Source: Candidatus Saccharimonadota bacterium (GTDB taxonomy: Bacteria > Patescibacteriota > Saccharimonadia > Saccharimonadales > UBA4665). From it: 10,009 nt of DNA. The stretch covers positions 1 through 10,009 of the forward strand of contig JAQGGU010000029.1 of assembly GCA_028289265.1 (NCBI GenBank). The letters run 5' to 3'. Position numbers and translations under genes: made by a program. Below, piece by piece: positions 1-6,800 of the stretch; positions within the stretch are counted from its first letter, which is position 1, and each line of letters starts with the position of its first letter. Below the pieces are notes generated by a model. It worked only from the letters and a program-made list of their open reading frames with translations, made no database searches and was not told where the DNA came from.

Positions 1-32
1 TGGCCCTACCATATAGAAGGGCCAGAATTTTT
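1..32 (+). terminator. possible intrinsic terminator hairpin at the left edge
   Basis: TGGCCCT (1-7) and AGGGCCA (18-24) are perfect reverse complements, forming a 7-bp GC-rich stem with a 10-base loop. They are followed by GAATTTTT, a T-run on the plus strand. It could end a plus-strand transcript coming from outside the window, or act in both directions behind the signalling operon. The stem may extend beyond base 1, which cannot be seen. This reading competes with the possible leftward coding start over the same bases. Confidence 0.4.
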
Positions 33-72
33 CGCTTAATGTCTCTCGAGCTGCACTCCATACGTAATACAT
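1..72 (-). CDS. possible start of a leftward gene, cut by the window edge (hypothetical)
   Basis: Reading leftward from the ATG at 72-70 gives 24 sense codons without a stop up to the edge. The protein begins MYYVWSAARETL and continues with an aromatic, hydrophobic stretch (FWPFYMVGP), so it could be the N-terminus of a membrane protein. It is the only start codon in this frame after an in-frame TAG upstream. There is no Shine-Dalgarno sequence, but a perfect TATAAT (77-82) lies 4 bases before the ATG. That resembles the two leaderless-type starts at 3926 and 4056, although the gap is short here. Against it: the fragment is very short, and bases 1-24 also form a perfect inverted repeat that could instead be a terminator for plus-strand transcription. 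No family is recognised. Confidence 0.35.
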   Translation of the reverse strand, partial: MYYVWSAARETLSEKFWPFYMVGP

Positions 73-80
73 AAGTATTA
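65..80. repeat. inverted repeat TAATAC-N4-GTATTA over the -10 box and start codon
   Basis: Two perfect 6-base arms, TAATAC and GTATTA, are separated by ATAA. They cover most of the leftward TATAAT box and the proposed ATG at 72-70. An operator for a dimeric repressor would look like this, but the arms are AT-rich and could match by chance. Confidence 0.3.
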
Positions 81-82
81 TA
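77..82 (-). promoter_or_regulatory. perfect -10 box (TATAAT) facing left
   Basis: The minus strand reads TATAAT, a perfect sigma-70-type -10 hexamer, ending 4 bases before the ATG at 72. No convincing -35 hexamer stands 16-18 bases upstream. It would drive a leftward gene whose transcript begins at or next to its start codon. Confidence 0.35.
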
Positions 83-135
83 CAATGTGGTTGCGGCCAA
101 TTCTAGTGTATTCTCTAATGATTAAATGCTTATGT

Positions 136-1305
136 TTAAGCTGGGAGCGGTGCAAGAGTGCCTCTGCGCTTTGGGGCAGTAGCAACTGTTTTAGGCAAAA
201 CTATAGTAAATGTGGTGCCCTTGCCTACCTCGGATGATACTTTTATCGTACCCCCGTGCAATTCTATTATTTCCTTGGCCCAGTATAAGCCAAGCCCGGT
301 GCCCCCTACTTTGACCGAAAGTGGATTTTCAATACGCGAGAACTTCTTAAATAACTTGTCCATGCCCTCTTTAGGAATGCCTACACCCTCGTCGCAAATG
401 GCAATCTCAGCAACATTCTTCCCTGTATCGGCGATGGATATAGTGACATTCTTGCCTTCCGGTGTGTACTTGCTGGCATTATCGATAATATTACCGATCG
501 CCATTCGTATGTACTCGCTATCAACTGGCAATAGTATGGATGACTTTGCCTTGTGTAAGGTAACGTTCTGGTCCCGGTTCTCAAAGTGTGACATCAGGTC
601 ATGAGTAATGCTCTCGACGAGCTTGGCAATATCGACATCCTGCTTCTTCAGAATGATTTTCTTAAGGTCTAGTTTTGCGACCCGAAGTATATCGTTGACT
701 ACTTGGATTTGACGCTCATTACTGTCGTATGCGCTTTGCAGAAAGCGCTGTTGTTCTTGGGTGACATCGCCGGCATAGCCTTCAAGTATCATCCCGATGT
801 ACTGCTTGACCGCAGTGGCTGGAGTGCGAAGCTGGTGGGATGCCAGCGCGATGAACTCATCTTTGGAGCGGTTTATTTCCATGAGTTGTTCGACACGTTG
901 TGCCTCTATGCGTTTGCGCTGCATGGAGTAATGTAATACGCGCGACAAAAGCTCCGAATCCAGTGTGCCTTTAACGAGGTAGTCTGCCACTCCCATACGC
1001 ATAGCCTTACGCTCGACGCGCTCATCTCCGGCTCCGGTGAGGATGATAAAAGGTTCAGGGCGTTGCACGAGGTCAAAACGCCCGAGTAGTTCCAGGCCAT
1101 TTTCTTCGCCAAGACGGTAATCGATTAGATAAATGTCGTGGGCTTCTTCGTCAATAACTACGGAAGCATCTTGAATGTTAGAAATCCACTCAAGTTTAAA
1201 GGGAGAATCATGAATTTTGTTTATGAAATTCCTAATGATCAGGTAATCATCCTCATCATCATCAACAAGCAGTACCCGTATGTACTTACTCACTGTTCCT
1301 CTCAT
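136..1305 (-). CDS. hybrid sensor: N-terminal receiver domain fused to histidine kinase
   Basis: A 389-residue soluble protein. Residues 10-125 form a CheY-like receiver with acidic pocket D15-D17, phosphoacceptor D62 (LIDYRLG), T90 and K112. A short coiled linker leads to a HisKA dimerisation domain with phosphoacceptor H157 (ASHQLRTP). The HATPase_c domain follows, with N-box (NIIDNASKY), G1 (DEGVGIP) and G2 (GGTGLGL). It has no membrane segment or output domain, so the receiver probably acts as the kinase's input. It is the last gene of the signalling operon and overlaps the response regulator by 20 bases. The ATG at 1305 has only a distant GGAG. A GTG four codons later (1293) sits just behind AGAGGA and may be the true start. 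The last 15 or so residues are a basic, proline-rich tail. Partner and target are unknown; receipt of phosphate from the upstream kinase is inferred from gene order. Confidence 0.9.
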   Translation of the reverse strand: MRGTVSKYIRVLLVDDDEDDYLIIRNFINKIHDSPFKLEWISNIQDASVVIDEEAHDIYLIDYRLGEENGLELLGRFDLVQRPEPFIILTGAGDERVERKAMRMGVADYLVKGTLDSELLSRVLHYSMQRKRIEAQRVEQLMEINRSKDEFIALASHQLRTPATAVKQYIGMILEGYAGDVTQEQQRFLQSAYDSNERQIQVVNDILRVAKLDLKKIILKKQDVDIAKLVESITHDLMSHFENRDQNVTLHKAKSSILLPVDSEYIRMAIGNIIDNASKYTPEGKNVTISIADTGKNVAEIAICDEGVGIPKEGMDKLFKKFSRIENPLSVKVGGTGLGLYWAKEIIELHGGTIKVSSEVGKGTTFTIVLPKTVATAPKRRGTLAPLPA

Positions 1306-1750
1306 TTTGATTCGGTAACTCCACTATTTCGAACCAGTAACGACCAAGTGTTTGCATTACGCCTATTAGACCTTCAAAAGTCACGGGCTTGGTAATAAAT
1401 GAATTCACACCGAGCTGATACGATTTATATATGTCTTCTTCGGCCTTGGAAGTCGTAAATACGACAACTGGAATATCTCTGAGGTCGGGGTCGGATTTGA
1501 TTTCTTTCAAGGCTTCCCGGCCGTCTTTCCTGGGCATGTTGAGGTCAAGCAGAATAACACCTGGACGAGGATACTTTACTGGGTCTGAGTATTGGCCTTC
1601 GCAGTGCAAGTATTCGAGGAGTTCCTCGCCATCTTTTACTCGGCATAGTGTATTCAGTAGCTTGCTTTGTTTTAATGCTTTTTGTGTCAGCAAATAATCA
1701 TCATCGTCGTCATCAGCCATGAGGATAATAATACCTTGCTTATCGGTCAT
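1286..1750 (-). CDS. single-domain response regulator, Rcp1-like (CheY superfamily)
   Basis: A 154-residue protein consisting of one receiver domain with no output domain. Visible are an acidic pocket inside an unusual run of six aspartates (residues 13-18), phosphoacceptor D69 (LLDLNMPRKDG), T99/T100 and K121 followed by P122. The LLDLNMPRKDGREAL pattern and the insertion before it (residues 50-63) match the Rcp1 subfamily, the regulators paired with phytochrome-type kinases. The start at 1750 is supported by GGGAG six bases upstream, which lies inside the 3' end of the kinase gene. The genes overlap by 11 bases, so translation is probably coupled. It likely shuttles phosphate between the two flanking kinases or binds a protein target. 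Confidence 0.92.
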   Translation of the reverse strand: MTDKQGIIILMADDDDDDYLLTQKALKQSKLLNTLCRVKDGEELLEYLHCEGQYSDPVKYPRPGVILLDLNMPRKDGREALKEIKSDPDLRDIPVVVFTTSKAEEDIYKSYQLGVNSFITKPVTFEGLIGVMQTLGRYWFEIVELPNQNERNSE

Positions 1751-3926
1751 ACGGTTCTCCCTGTTTATGATGTACTGGTAAATAAATGATAAAGGTCGCG
1801 CCCTCGCCTGGTTTACTGGTGGCGGTGATCGACCCGCCGTGTCGTTCTACGATTTTTCGACAAACTGCTAGTCCTATTCCAGTGCCTTCATAAGAGTCAC
1901 GGCTGTGTAAGCGTTGAAACACTGCAAAAATGCGGTCCAGATACTTTTCCTCGAAACCAACGCCGTTATCTTCAATAAGTAGTCTACAATACTTTTTCCC
2001 TTTGTCGTGTGAAATTTCTTTTGTTGCACTAATTTTTACTACGGGATCAGTACCGGTTTTATGAAATTTAAGGGCGTTGGAAATAAGGTTTTGCAGTAGC
2101 TGACGAATTTGCATGGCATCGGCGTCGATAGTTGGCAGCCTTTGTATCTGTATAGTAGCGCGCGTGTCTTCTATCCGTGTTTCAAGGTCCTCGAGTACTT
2201 CTACAGCAACGACGTTTAAATCTACTTTGGTAAAACCCCTGGCTTTGGTGGTTACGCGTGAGAATGACAGGATATCCTCAATGAGAGCGCTCATGCGCGC
2301 CGCTGCATTTCTCATCCGTTTCAGGTAGTCCTGCCCTTCGCCGAGTACGGGGGCGTATTCTTCTTCTAGCAAGTTGCCGAAAGCTTGGATCTTACGTAGT
2401 GGTTCCTGCAAGTCATGGGAGGCGACATAGGCGAAGTCCTGTAATTCCTGGTTGCTGCGTTGCAGGTTGACATTGGTTTCCTCCAGTTGTGCCGTACGCT
2501 CTTCAACCCTTCTCTCCAGCTCTTCATTGGCGATACGCAGTTGCTCCTCGAGGCGCTTGCGGGCTGCCAGTTCACGCTTGGCGGCTTCATAGAGGCCTGC
2601 ATTAGCGATGGCAACAGACGCGCGTCCCGCAAGCTCCTGTGCCATTTCCAGATCGTTTTTGGTATAGTAGCGTTTTTGCTCGGCAGATATAAGGGTAATC
2701 GCCCCGACGGTCCGATTCTCGACAATAAGTGGAACAATAATAATGGCGCTAAGGCCTAACTCGCGGAGCAGCTTCAATTCTTTTTCGCTCTTCGCGGAAG
2801 CTACCACCAGTTCATCTGAGATCATAGGATAAAACTCGTAGTCGCCTGTCCGTAGGACTTTGGGCAGTCCGGTTGGCTCTGTCAAGTCGCGTGGGCCTTG
2901 TTGTTCGCGCAGCTCGATAGCCCATTTGACCTTGGCAGGGTCTTTGTGGGCGATAGCTACTTGTTGTAGTGTGTCGTTATCATCGAATACATCGACGGTA
3001 CACCAGTCGGCTATAGTAGGAATGGCAAGTTTAGCTATGGCCTGGAGTGTTTTTTTATAATCAAGAGAAGCAGATAACGCTGTACCGGCTTTAGCCAAAA
3101 AACTCAAGTTGGACTCTACTAGTTTCCTGTCGGTGATGTCTATTAGTACGCCGGGAAACTGAAGTGCTTTGCCGTTAGCATCACGCTCTACACGGCCACG
3201 GGCAAGGACCCAGCGCATGCTGCCGTCGGGACGCTGGGTACGGTATTCTACCTCAAAGACTTTGCCGGATTTCAAAATCTTTTGGACTTCTTTTTCCATG
3301 CGCACCCGGTCTTCCGGATGTATCGCTGCAATAAATGCCGATAACGGTAGGCCTTTTGTAGCCCTGTCTATGTCGATCCCAAACATTGCGGCCATGTATT
3401 TATCACCGATGATTTTATCTGTAGCAATATCCCATAACCAGGTGCCAATAACTCCGCTCGACAAAGCTTCATTGAGCCGCTGCTGGGTGCGCGCCAGCTC
3501 ATGGCTTGTTTTGATCTCTTCTGTGATATCTTCGGTAGCTTGATAGACCACGGCGACCTTGCCATTCTCATCAAATACGGGATGATGGCTGACTCGCCAA
3601 AAACGCTCTTCAAACTCGCCATTTTTCTTAGGGATATCGTACTTAAGTACCGGCATAATATCCATTTTGCCGGTACGTATAACTTTGCGGAACGATTCAA
3701 GTAAATCACTAACACCGGTTCTTTGGTATTTTTCGGATACGTCAGGAAATACGTCGAAGACCGGTTTGCCGATGGCTGTGTCAGGATCGGAATTAGCTAT
3801 ACGCGCATGTGCTTCGTTCTCTGCGATGATCGTAAACGTTGGATCATCTACCTCAAAAGCAATATACGCCTGGGGCAAAGACTGAAATACTACCTGGTAA
3901 TCTAGTTGCTGGGTAACTGCCATCAT
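1740..3926 (-). CDS. soluble PAS-PAS-GAF sensor histidine kinase (phytochrome-kinase type)
   Basis: A 728-residue cytoplasmic kinase without membrane segments. Numbered from the ATG at 3926: PAS domain about 10-135, second PAS with PAC motif about 150-270, GAF about 275-450, coiled coil about 450-495, and HisKA with phosphoacceptor H504 (ASHDLQEPLR). The HATPase_c domain has N-box (NLISNALKF), G1 (DNGVGF) and G2 (GTGIGLAV). The DLQEPLR form of the H-box is typical of kinases related to cyanobacterial Cph1. There is no PHY domain or obvious bilin site, so light sensing is not supported. The start is chosen because an extended -10 box ends 5 bases before this ATG and there is no Shine-Dalgarno site. 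An in-frame TTG (3941) lies inside that promoter, and a second ATG follows at 3923. It is the first gene of the operon and feeds the Rcp1-like regulator. The signal is unknown. Confidence 0.92.
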   Translation of the reverse strand: MMAVTQQLDYQVVFQSLPQAYIAFEVDDPTFTIIAENEAHARIANSDPDTAIGKPVFDVFPDVSEKYQRTGVSDLLESFRKVIRTGKMDIMPVLKYDIPKKNGEFEERFWRVSHHPVFDENGKVAVVYQATEDITEEIKTSHELARTQQRLNEALSSGVIGTWLWDIATDKIIGDKYMAAMFGIDIDRATKGLPLSAFIAAIHPEDRVRMEKEVQKILKSGKVFEVEYRTQRPDGSMRWVLARGRVERDANGKALQFPGVLIDITDRKLVESNLSFLAKAGTALSASLDYKKTLQAIAKLAIPTIADWCTVDVFDDNDTLQQVAIAHKDPAKVKWAIELREQQGPRDLTEPTGLPKVLRTGDYEFYPMISDELVVASAKSEKELKLLRELGLSAIIIVPLIVENRTVGAITLISAEQKRYYTKNDLEMAQELAGRASVAIANAGLYEAAKRELAARKRLEEQLRIANEELERRVEERTAQLEETNVNLQRSNQELQDFAYVASHDLQEPLRKIQAFGNLLEEEYAPVLGEGQDYLKRMRNAAARMSALIEDILSFSRVTTKARGFTKVDLNVVAVEVLEDLETRIEDTRATIQIQRLPTIDADAMQIRQLLQNLISNALKFHKTGTDPVVKISATKEISHDKGKKYCRLLIEDNGVGFEEKYLDRIFAVFQRLHSRDSYEGTGIGLAVCRKIVERHGGSITATSKPGEGATFIIYLPVHHKQGEPYDR
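1757..1761 (-). promoter_or_regulatory. ribosome binding site of the Rcp1-like regulator
   Basis: The minus strand reads GGGAG, 6 bases before the ATG at 1750. It fixes that start although the site lies within the coding end of the upstream kinase. Confidence 0.7.
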
Positions 3927-3931
3927 GTAAT

Positions 3932-3940
3932 ATTGTATCA
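3932..3940 (-). promoter_or_regulatory. extended -10 promoter of the signalling operon, probably leaderless
   Basis: The minus strand reads TGATACAAT: a TGn extension plus TACAAT (five of six matches to TATAAT). The box ends 5 bases before the ATG at 3926, so transcription should start at or next to the start codon. No Shine-Dalgarno sequence exists and no good -35 is visible, as expected for extended -10 promoters. It mirrors the divergent promoter at 4041-4049. Confidence 0.6.
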
Positions 3941-4040
3941 ATTTATTGCAAAATCGGGGTATTGTTAAGTGGGTATACTACAACAGTCACCCCTGTTAGG
4001 AATCTAATTTACCCGAAGGGATAGTACCTGTGGCTGTCAA

Positions 4041-4049
4041 TGGTACAAT
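4041..4049 (+). promoter_or_regulatory. extended -10 promoter of the membrane protein-Clp operon, probably leaderless
   Basis: The plus strand reads TGGTACAAT, the TGn-TACAAT form also seen on the opposite strand about 100 bases away. Six bases follow before the ATG at 4056, the normal distance from -10 box to transcription start. An ATG directly abutting the box (4050) would lie upstream of the transcription start and is therefore unlikely to be used. Confidence 0.6.
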
Positions 4050-4055
4050 ATGGTC

Positions 4056-4418
4056 ATGTTAATATTCCCACTATTTACATGGTGGTATGGCCAAGGTTGG
4101 CTGCAAGTAGCCAGGAACTTTGGAATTAGTCTTGCCCGCGTCAGCCATATATTCTCTGTACCAATCTTATTGAGAACATTGTGGGCGCCTTGGAGAAGGA
4201 TTATTACGTACCCGGGAGCAAGTATCGATGCTAAGCTCCGCGCGCTCGGCGATAACCTGGTCAGCCGTTGCATAGGCTTCACTGTTCGTATTATGGTGCT
4301 GATCACGGCAGCGATCATTCTGCTACTAGTCGCGATATGGGGTGTATTCTGTATCGTCGTTTGGCCGCTTTTGCCGTTTCTCGCCGCTGGATTATTTATA
4401 AAAGGAATCGTAGGATGA
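4056..4418 (+). CDS. small membrane protein coupled to the Clp-type ATPase
   Basis: A 120-residue membrane protein. An aromatic, hydrophobic N-terminus (1-18) is followed by a basic/amphipathic middle with SVPILLRTLWAPWRRI (34-49), then a strongly hydrophobic C-terminal half (79-116) that fits a long helix and a second short one. From memory, a [LF][WF]APW[KR]RI-type motif recurs in small CPR membrane proteins found near Clp-like ATPases; that is recollection, not a search. The ATG at 4056 is preferred over the one at 4050 because of promoter spacing. The TGA stop overlaps the next gene's ATG as ATGA, so the two are probably made in fixed proportion. It could be a membrane partner, substrate adaptor or docking subunit of the ATPase. 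No enzymatic motif is visible. Confidence 0.85.
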   Translation: MLIFPLFTWWYGQGWLQVARNFGISLARVSHIFSVPILLRTLWAPWRRIITYPGASIDAKLRALGDNLVSRCIGFTVRIMVLITAAIILLLVAIWGVFCIVVWPLLPFLAAGLFIKGIVG

Positions 4419-6787
4419 ACCAATCCTCTACAATTGATCTCACTTCGCTGAGGGCTCGTAAGGCCCGGCTAGCTAAGCGTATCGGCAAGACCGGTTACGA
4501 AGTGCTAGTCGTCCTAGTAATAGCATTCTGTATATTGGGTGTGACTACTTATTATTTTGAGATGACACGTCTGCCATTCCTTAGTGTGGCGGCAGCGCTT
4601 TTTTGTTTTATATGGGCCTTATGGTACAAACGGGACTTGGCGGTCCTTGCCCCCAGCGGTACTTCGATGACCGACAGGATGTCGGGTGAGGTCCTCGCCC
4701 GCCTGCGCCCTAATAGTGCCTTGACGCCTCGCGCGACATGGCAAGCACTACGCACACACTGGCAGGTGCTGTTTTTGACGAACCATTTCCTTTTTGACGG
4801 TACGATTATTGAGAATATGCTGAGCGAGCAGGAATCGGACATGGATGCCGTATGGGCGGAAGCCGAGCGTTTGTCGGTGACTTCACCAAAAGGATTGGTG
4901 GAACCAGGCTATGTCGCTGCCGCACTCCTCAAGACTTCTCCGATGGTAAGTCAGTATCTGACTCAAATAAAACTGTCTAAGGATGATGTTGACGCCATGG
5001 CAGGCTGGCTAGAGCGTGTGCTTGAGGCGATGAACGCCGAGAAGCCGTACTTCGGCGGTATTGGACGGGATTGGGCAAATGGGTTCACACCGCGCCTCAA
5101 CCAGTTCGGTTACAATATAAGCCTCCATATAGAACAACAAGGCGGACACTTCGGTTGGTTAACTGAGTCCGCTGGTGTGGCCGCTCTCAAAGGAGCGTTT
5201 GCGCAAGGCGCTTCGACAGTCGCTCTTATCGGTGAGCCGGGTGTCGGCAAGACTAGCCACGTCAACGCGCTTGCCCAATTGCTACTACAGGAAAAGAACG
5301 ATCGTAATCTTGAGCATCGACAGATAGTTGCCCTAAACCCATCGGCTATTTTGTCGGCGGCACGCCATCCGGGTGAATTGGAAGATATTGTCATGACCTT
5401 ACTTAGTGAGGCGTCCCACGCCGGAAATATCCTTCTTTTCCTGGACGAAGCACAACTGTTCTTTAGAAGTGGTCCAGGTTCGTTTGATATGACTCAGATA
5501 CTGCTGCCGGTATTGCAGTCCCGCTCTATACAGATGGTTGTGGCTATGACGCCGCATGATTATCAATGGCTGCGCGCCAATAACCCGGGCTTTGCGAACT
5601 TGCTTACGCCAGTCATGCTGCAAGAGCCGCCGGAGCATGATGTACTGCGTATCCTGGAAGACGCCGGGCTTGGTATGGAGCATTCACATAAGGTACTGGT
5701 ATCTTATGAAGCGATTAGGGAAGCCTATCGTCTGAGTGGCCGCTACATGCAAGATCTGGCATATCCCGGTAAGGCAATTCAACTCCTCGAGCAATCGCTG
5801 TCGCACAGCGTACATAACGGTATTATCGTACCCGAATCTGTACAGCAAGCCATAGAACAGTCCCAAGGCGTCAAAGTCGGTACCGCTTCTCAGGCCGAGG
5901 TGGACACGCTGCTCAATTTGGAAGATAAAATCCATGAACGCATGATCAACCAAAGCCAGGCGGTAAAGGTCGTCGCTAGTGCCCTGCGCCGCGCTCGGGC
6001 CGGTGTGGCGAACCCGCGCCGCCCTATCGGAAGCTTCCTCTTTCTGGGACCGACTGGTGTGGGTAAGACTGAGCTGGCAAAAGCCGTAGCAGCTACTTAC
6101 TTTAATGCGGAAAGTAATATGATCCGGCTGGATATGAGTGAGTATCAGCGGCCTGAAGATGTGCAGCGTTTGCTGTCTAATGGTAGCGATGAAAGCCGCA
6201 GTCTTATTATGGCCGTGCGACAGCAGCCGTTTTCAGTGGTTTTGCTTGATGAGATCGAAAAAGCTCATCCGAATATTCTGAACCTTATGTTGCAATTGCT
6301 CGATGAAGGCCAACTAACAGATACTGGCGGACGTCCGGTATCTTTTAAGGACTGTATCGTCATTGCTACATCAAATGCTGGAGCAAACACAATTCGTGAA
6401 CGCGTCTCTCGTGGTGAATCGATGGAGAGTTTTCAGAATGAATTGACTGACGAGCTTATAGATAACGGCCAGTTTAAGCCGGAACTCTTGAACCGTTTTG
6501 ATGAAATAGTCCTATTCCGGCCGCTTACGCCAGAGGAGTTAGGCCAGGTTGTCATCCTCATGCTCCAAGGTATAAATAAAACCCTTGCGCAGCAAAACAT
6601 CAAGGTGGAACTTACGCCGGCAGCGGTACAAAAAGTTGTGTCCGTGGGTTATGATCCAAGACTTGGTGCCCGGCCTATGCGCCGTGCTTTACAAAGGTCC
6701 GTAGAAGACGGTATCGCCGGACGAATTCTCCGTGGGGAGACTCGACCCGGCGATACCGTGGTGCTTGATGAAGCTGATTTAGCGTAG
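4415..6787 (+). CDS. membrane-anchored double-AAA Clp/Hsp100-type ATPase (ClpC/ClpA-like)
   Basis: A 790-residue ATP-driven unfoldase. A basic N-terminus (13-25) precedes two transmembrane helices (about 30-48 and 53-71), placing the ATPase on the cytoplasmic face. Residues about 85-225 resemble a diverged Clp N-domain. AAA module D1 has Walker A GEPGVGKTS (273-281) and Walker B LLFLDE (340-345). D2 has Walker A GPTGVGKT (545-552), Walker B LLDE (D612, E613), sensor 1 N654 and the C-terminal LGARPMRR with sensor-2 R753. No ClpB-type coiled-coil middle domain separates D1 and D2. The D2 loop that in ClpA/ClpC carries the IGL/VGF ClpP-docking tripeptide reads RVSRGESMESFQ, so coupling to ClpP is doubtful. 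The start at 4415 (ATGA overlap, AAGGA 8 bases upstream) is preferred over an in-frame ATG at 4268 that would read through the previous gene. The target is probably a membrane-proximal protein. Confidence 0.93.
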   Translation: MNQSSTIDLTSLRARKARLAKRIGKTGYEVLVVLVIAFCILGVTTYYFEMTRLPFLSVAAALFCFIWALWYKRDLAVLAPSGTSMTDRMSGEVLARLRPNSALTPRATWQALRTHWQVLFLTNHFLFDGTIIENMLSEQESDMDAVWAEAERLSVTSPKGLVEPGYVAAALLKTSPMVSQYLTQIKLSKDDVDAMAGWLERVLEAMNAEKPYFGGIGRDWANGFTPRLNQFGYNISLHIEQQGGHFGWLTESAGVAALKGAFAQGASTVALIGEPGVGKTSHVNALAQLLLQEKNDRNLEHRQIVALNPSAILSAARHPGELEDIVMTLLSEASHAGNILLFLDEAQLFFRSGPGSFDMTQILLPVLQSRSIQMVVAMTPHDYQWLRANNPGFANLLTPVMLQEPPEHDVLRILEDAGLGMEHSHKVLVSYEAIREAYRLSGRYMQDLAYPGKAIQLLEQSLSHSVHNGIIVPESVQQAIEQSQGVKVGTASQAEVDTLLNLEDKIHERMINQSQAVKVVASALRRARAGVANPRRPIGSFLFLGPTGVGKTELAKAVAATYFNAESNMIRLDMSEYQRPEDVQRLLSNGSDESRSLIMAVRQQPFSVVLLDEIEKAHPNILNLMLQLLDEGQLTDTGGRPVSFKDCIVIATSNAGANTIRERVSRGESMESFQNELTDELIDNGQFKPELLNRFDEIVLFRPLTPEELGQVVILMLQGINKTLAQQNIKVELTPAAVQKVVSVGYDPRLGARPMRRALQRSVEDGIAGRILRGETRPGDTVVLDEADLA

Positions 6788-6800
6788 CAAGTCGTACTGT

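Noticed and set aside
4012..4020. CCCGAAGGG palindrome shared between the divergent promoter region and the baeRF leader (8921-8928 region)
   Set aside because: Only about nine bases are shared, at different positions relative to the genes, and in the baeRF leader it overlaps the Shine-Dalgarno site. Probably chance.
4268..4414. In-frame N-terminal extension of the Clp ATPase to an ATG at 4268
   Set aside because: It would overlap the small membrane gene almost entirely and add a non-helical Cys/Arg-rich segment before the two membrane helices. The ATGA junction with a Shine-Dalgarno site at 4415 is far better.
4037..4423. Minus-strand ORF opposite the small membrane protein
   Set aside because: It mirrors a hydrophobic coding sequence on the other strand, has no promoter or ribosome binding site, and the plus-strand gene is supported by promoter and coupling.
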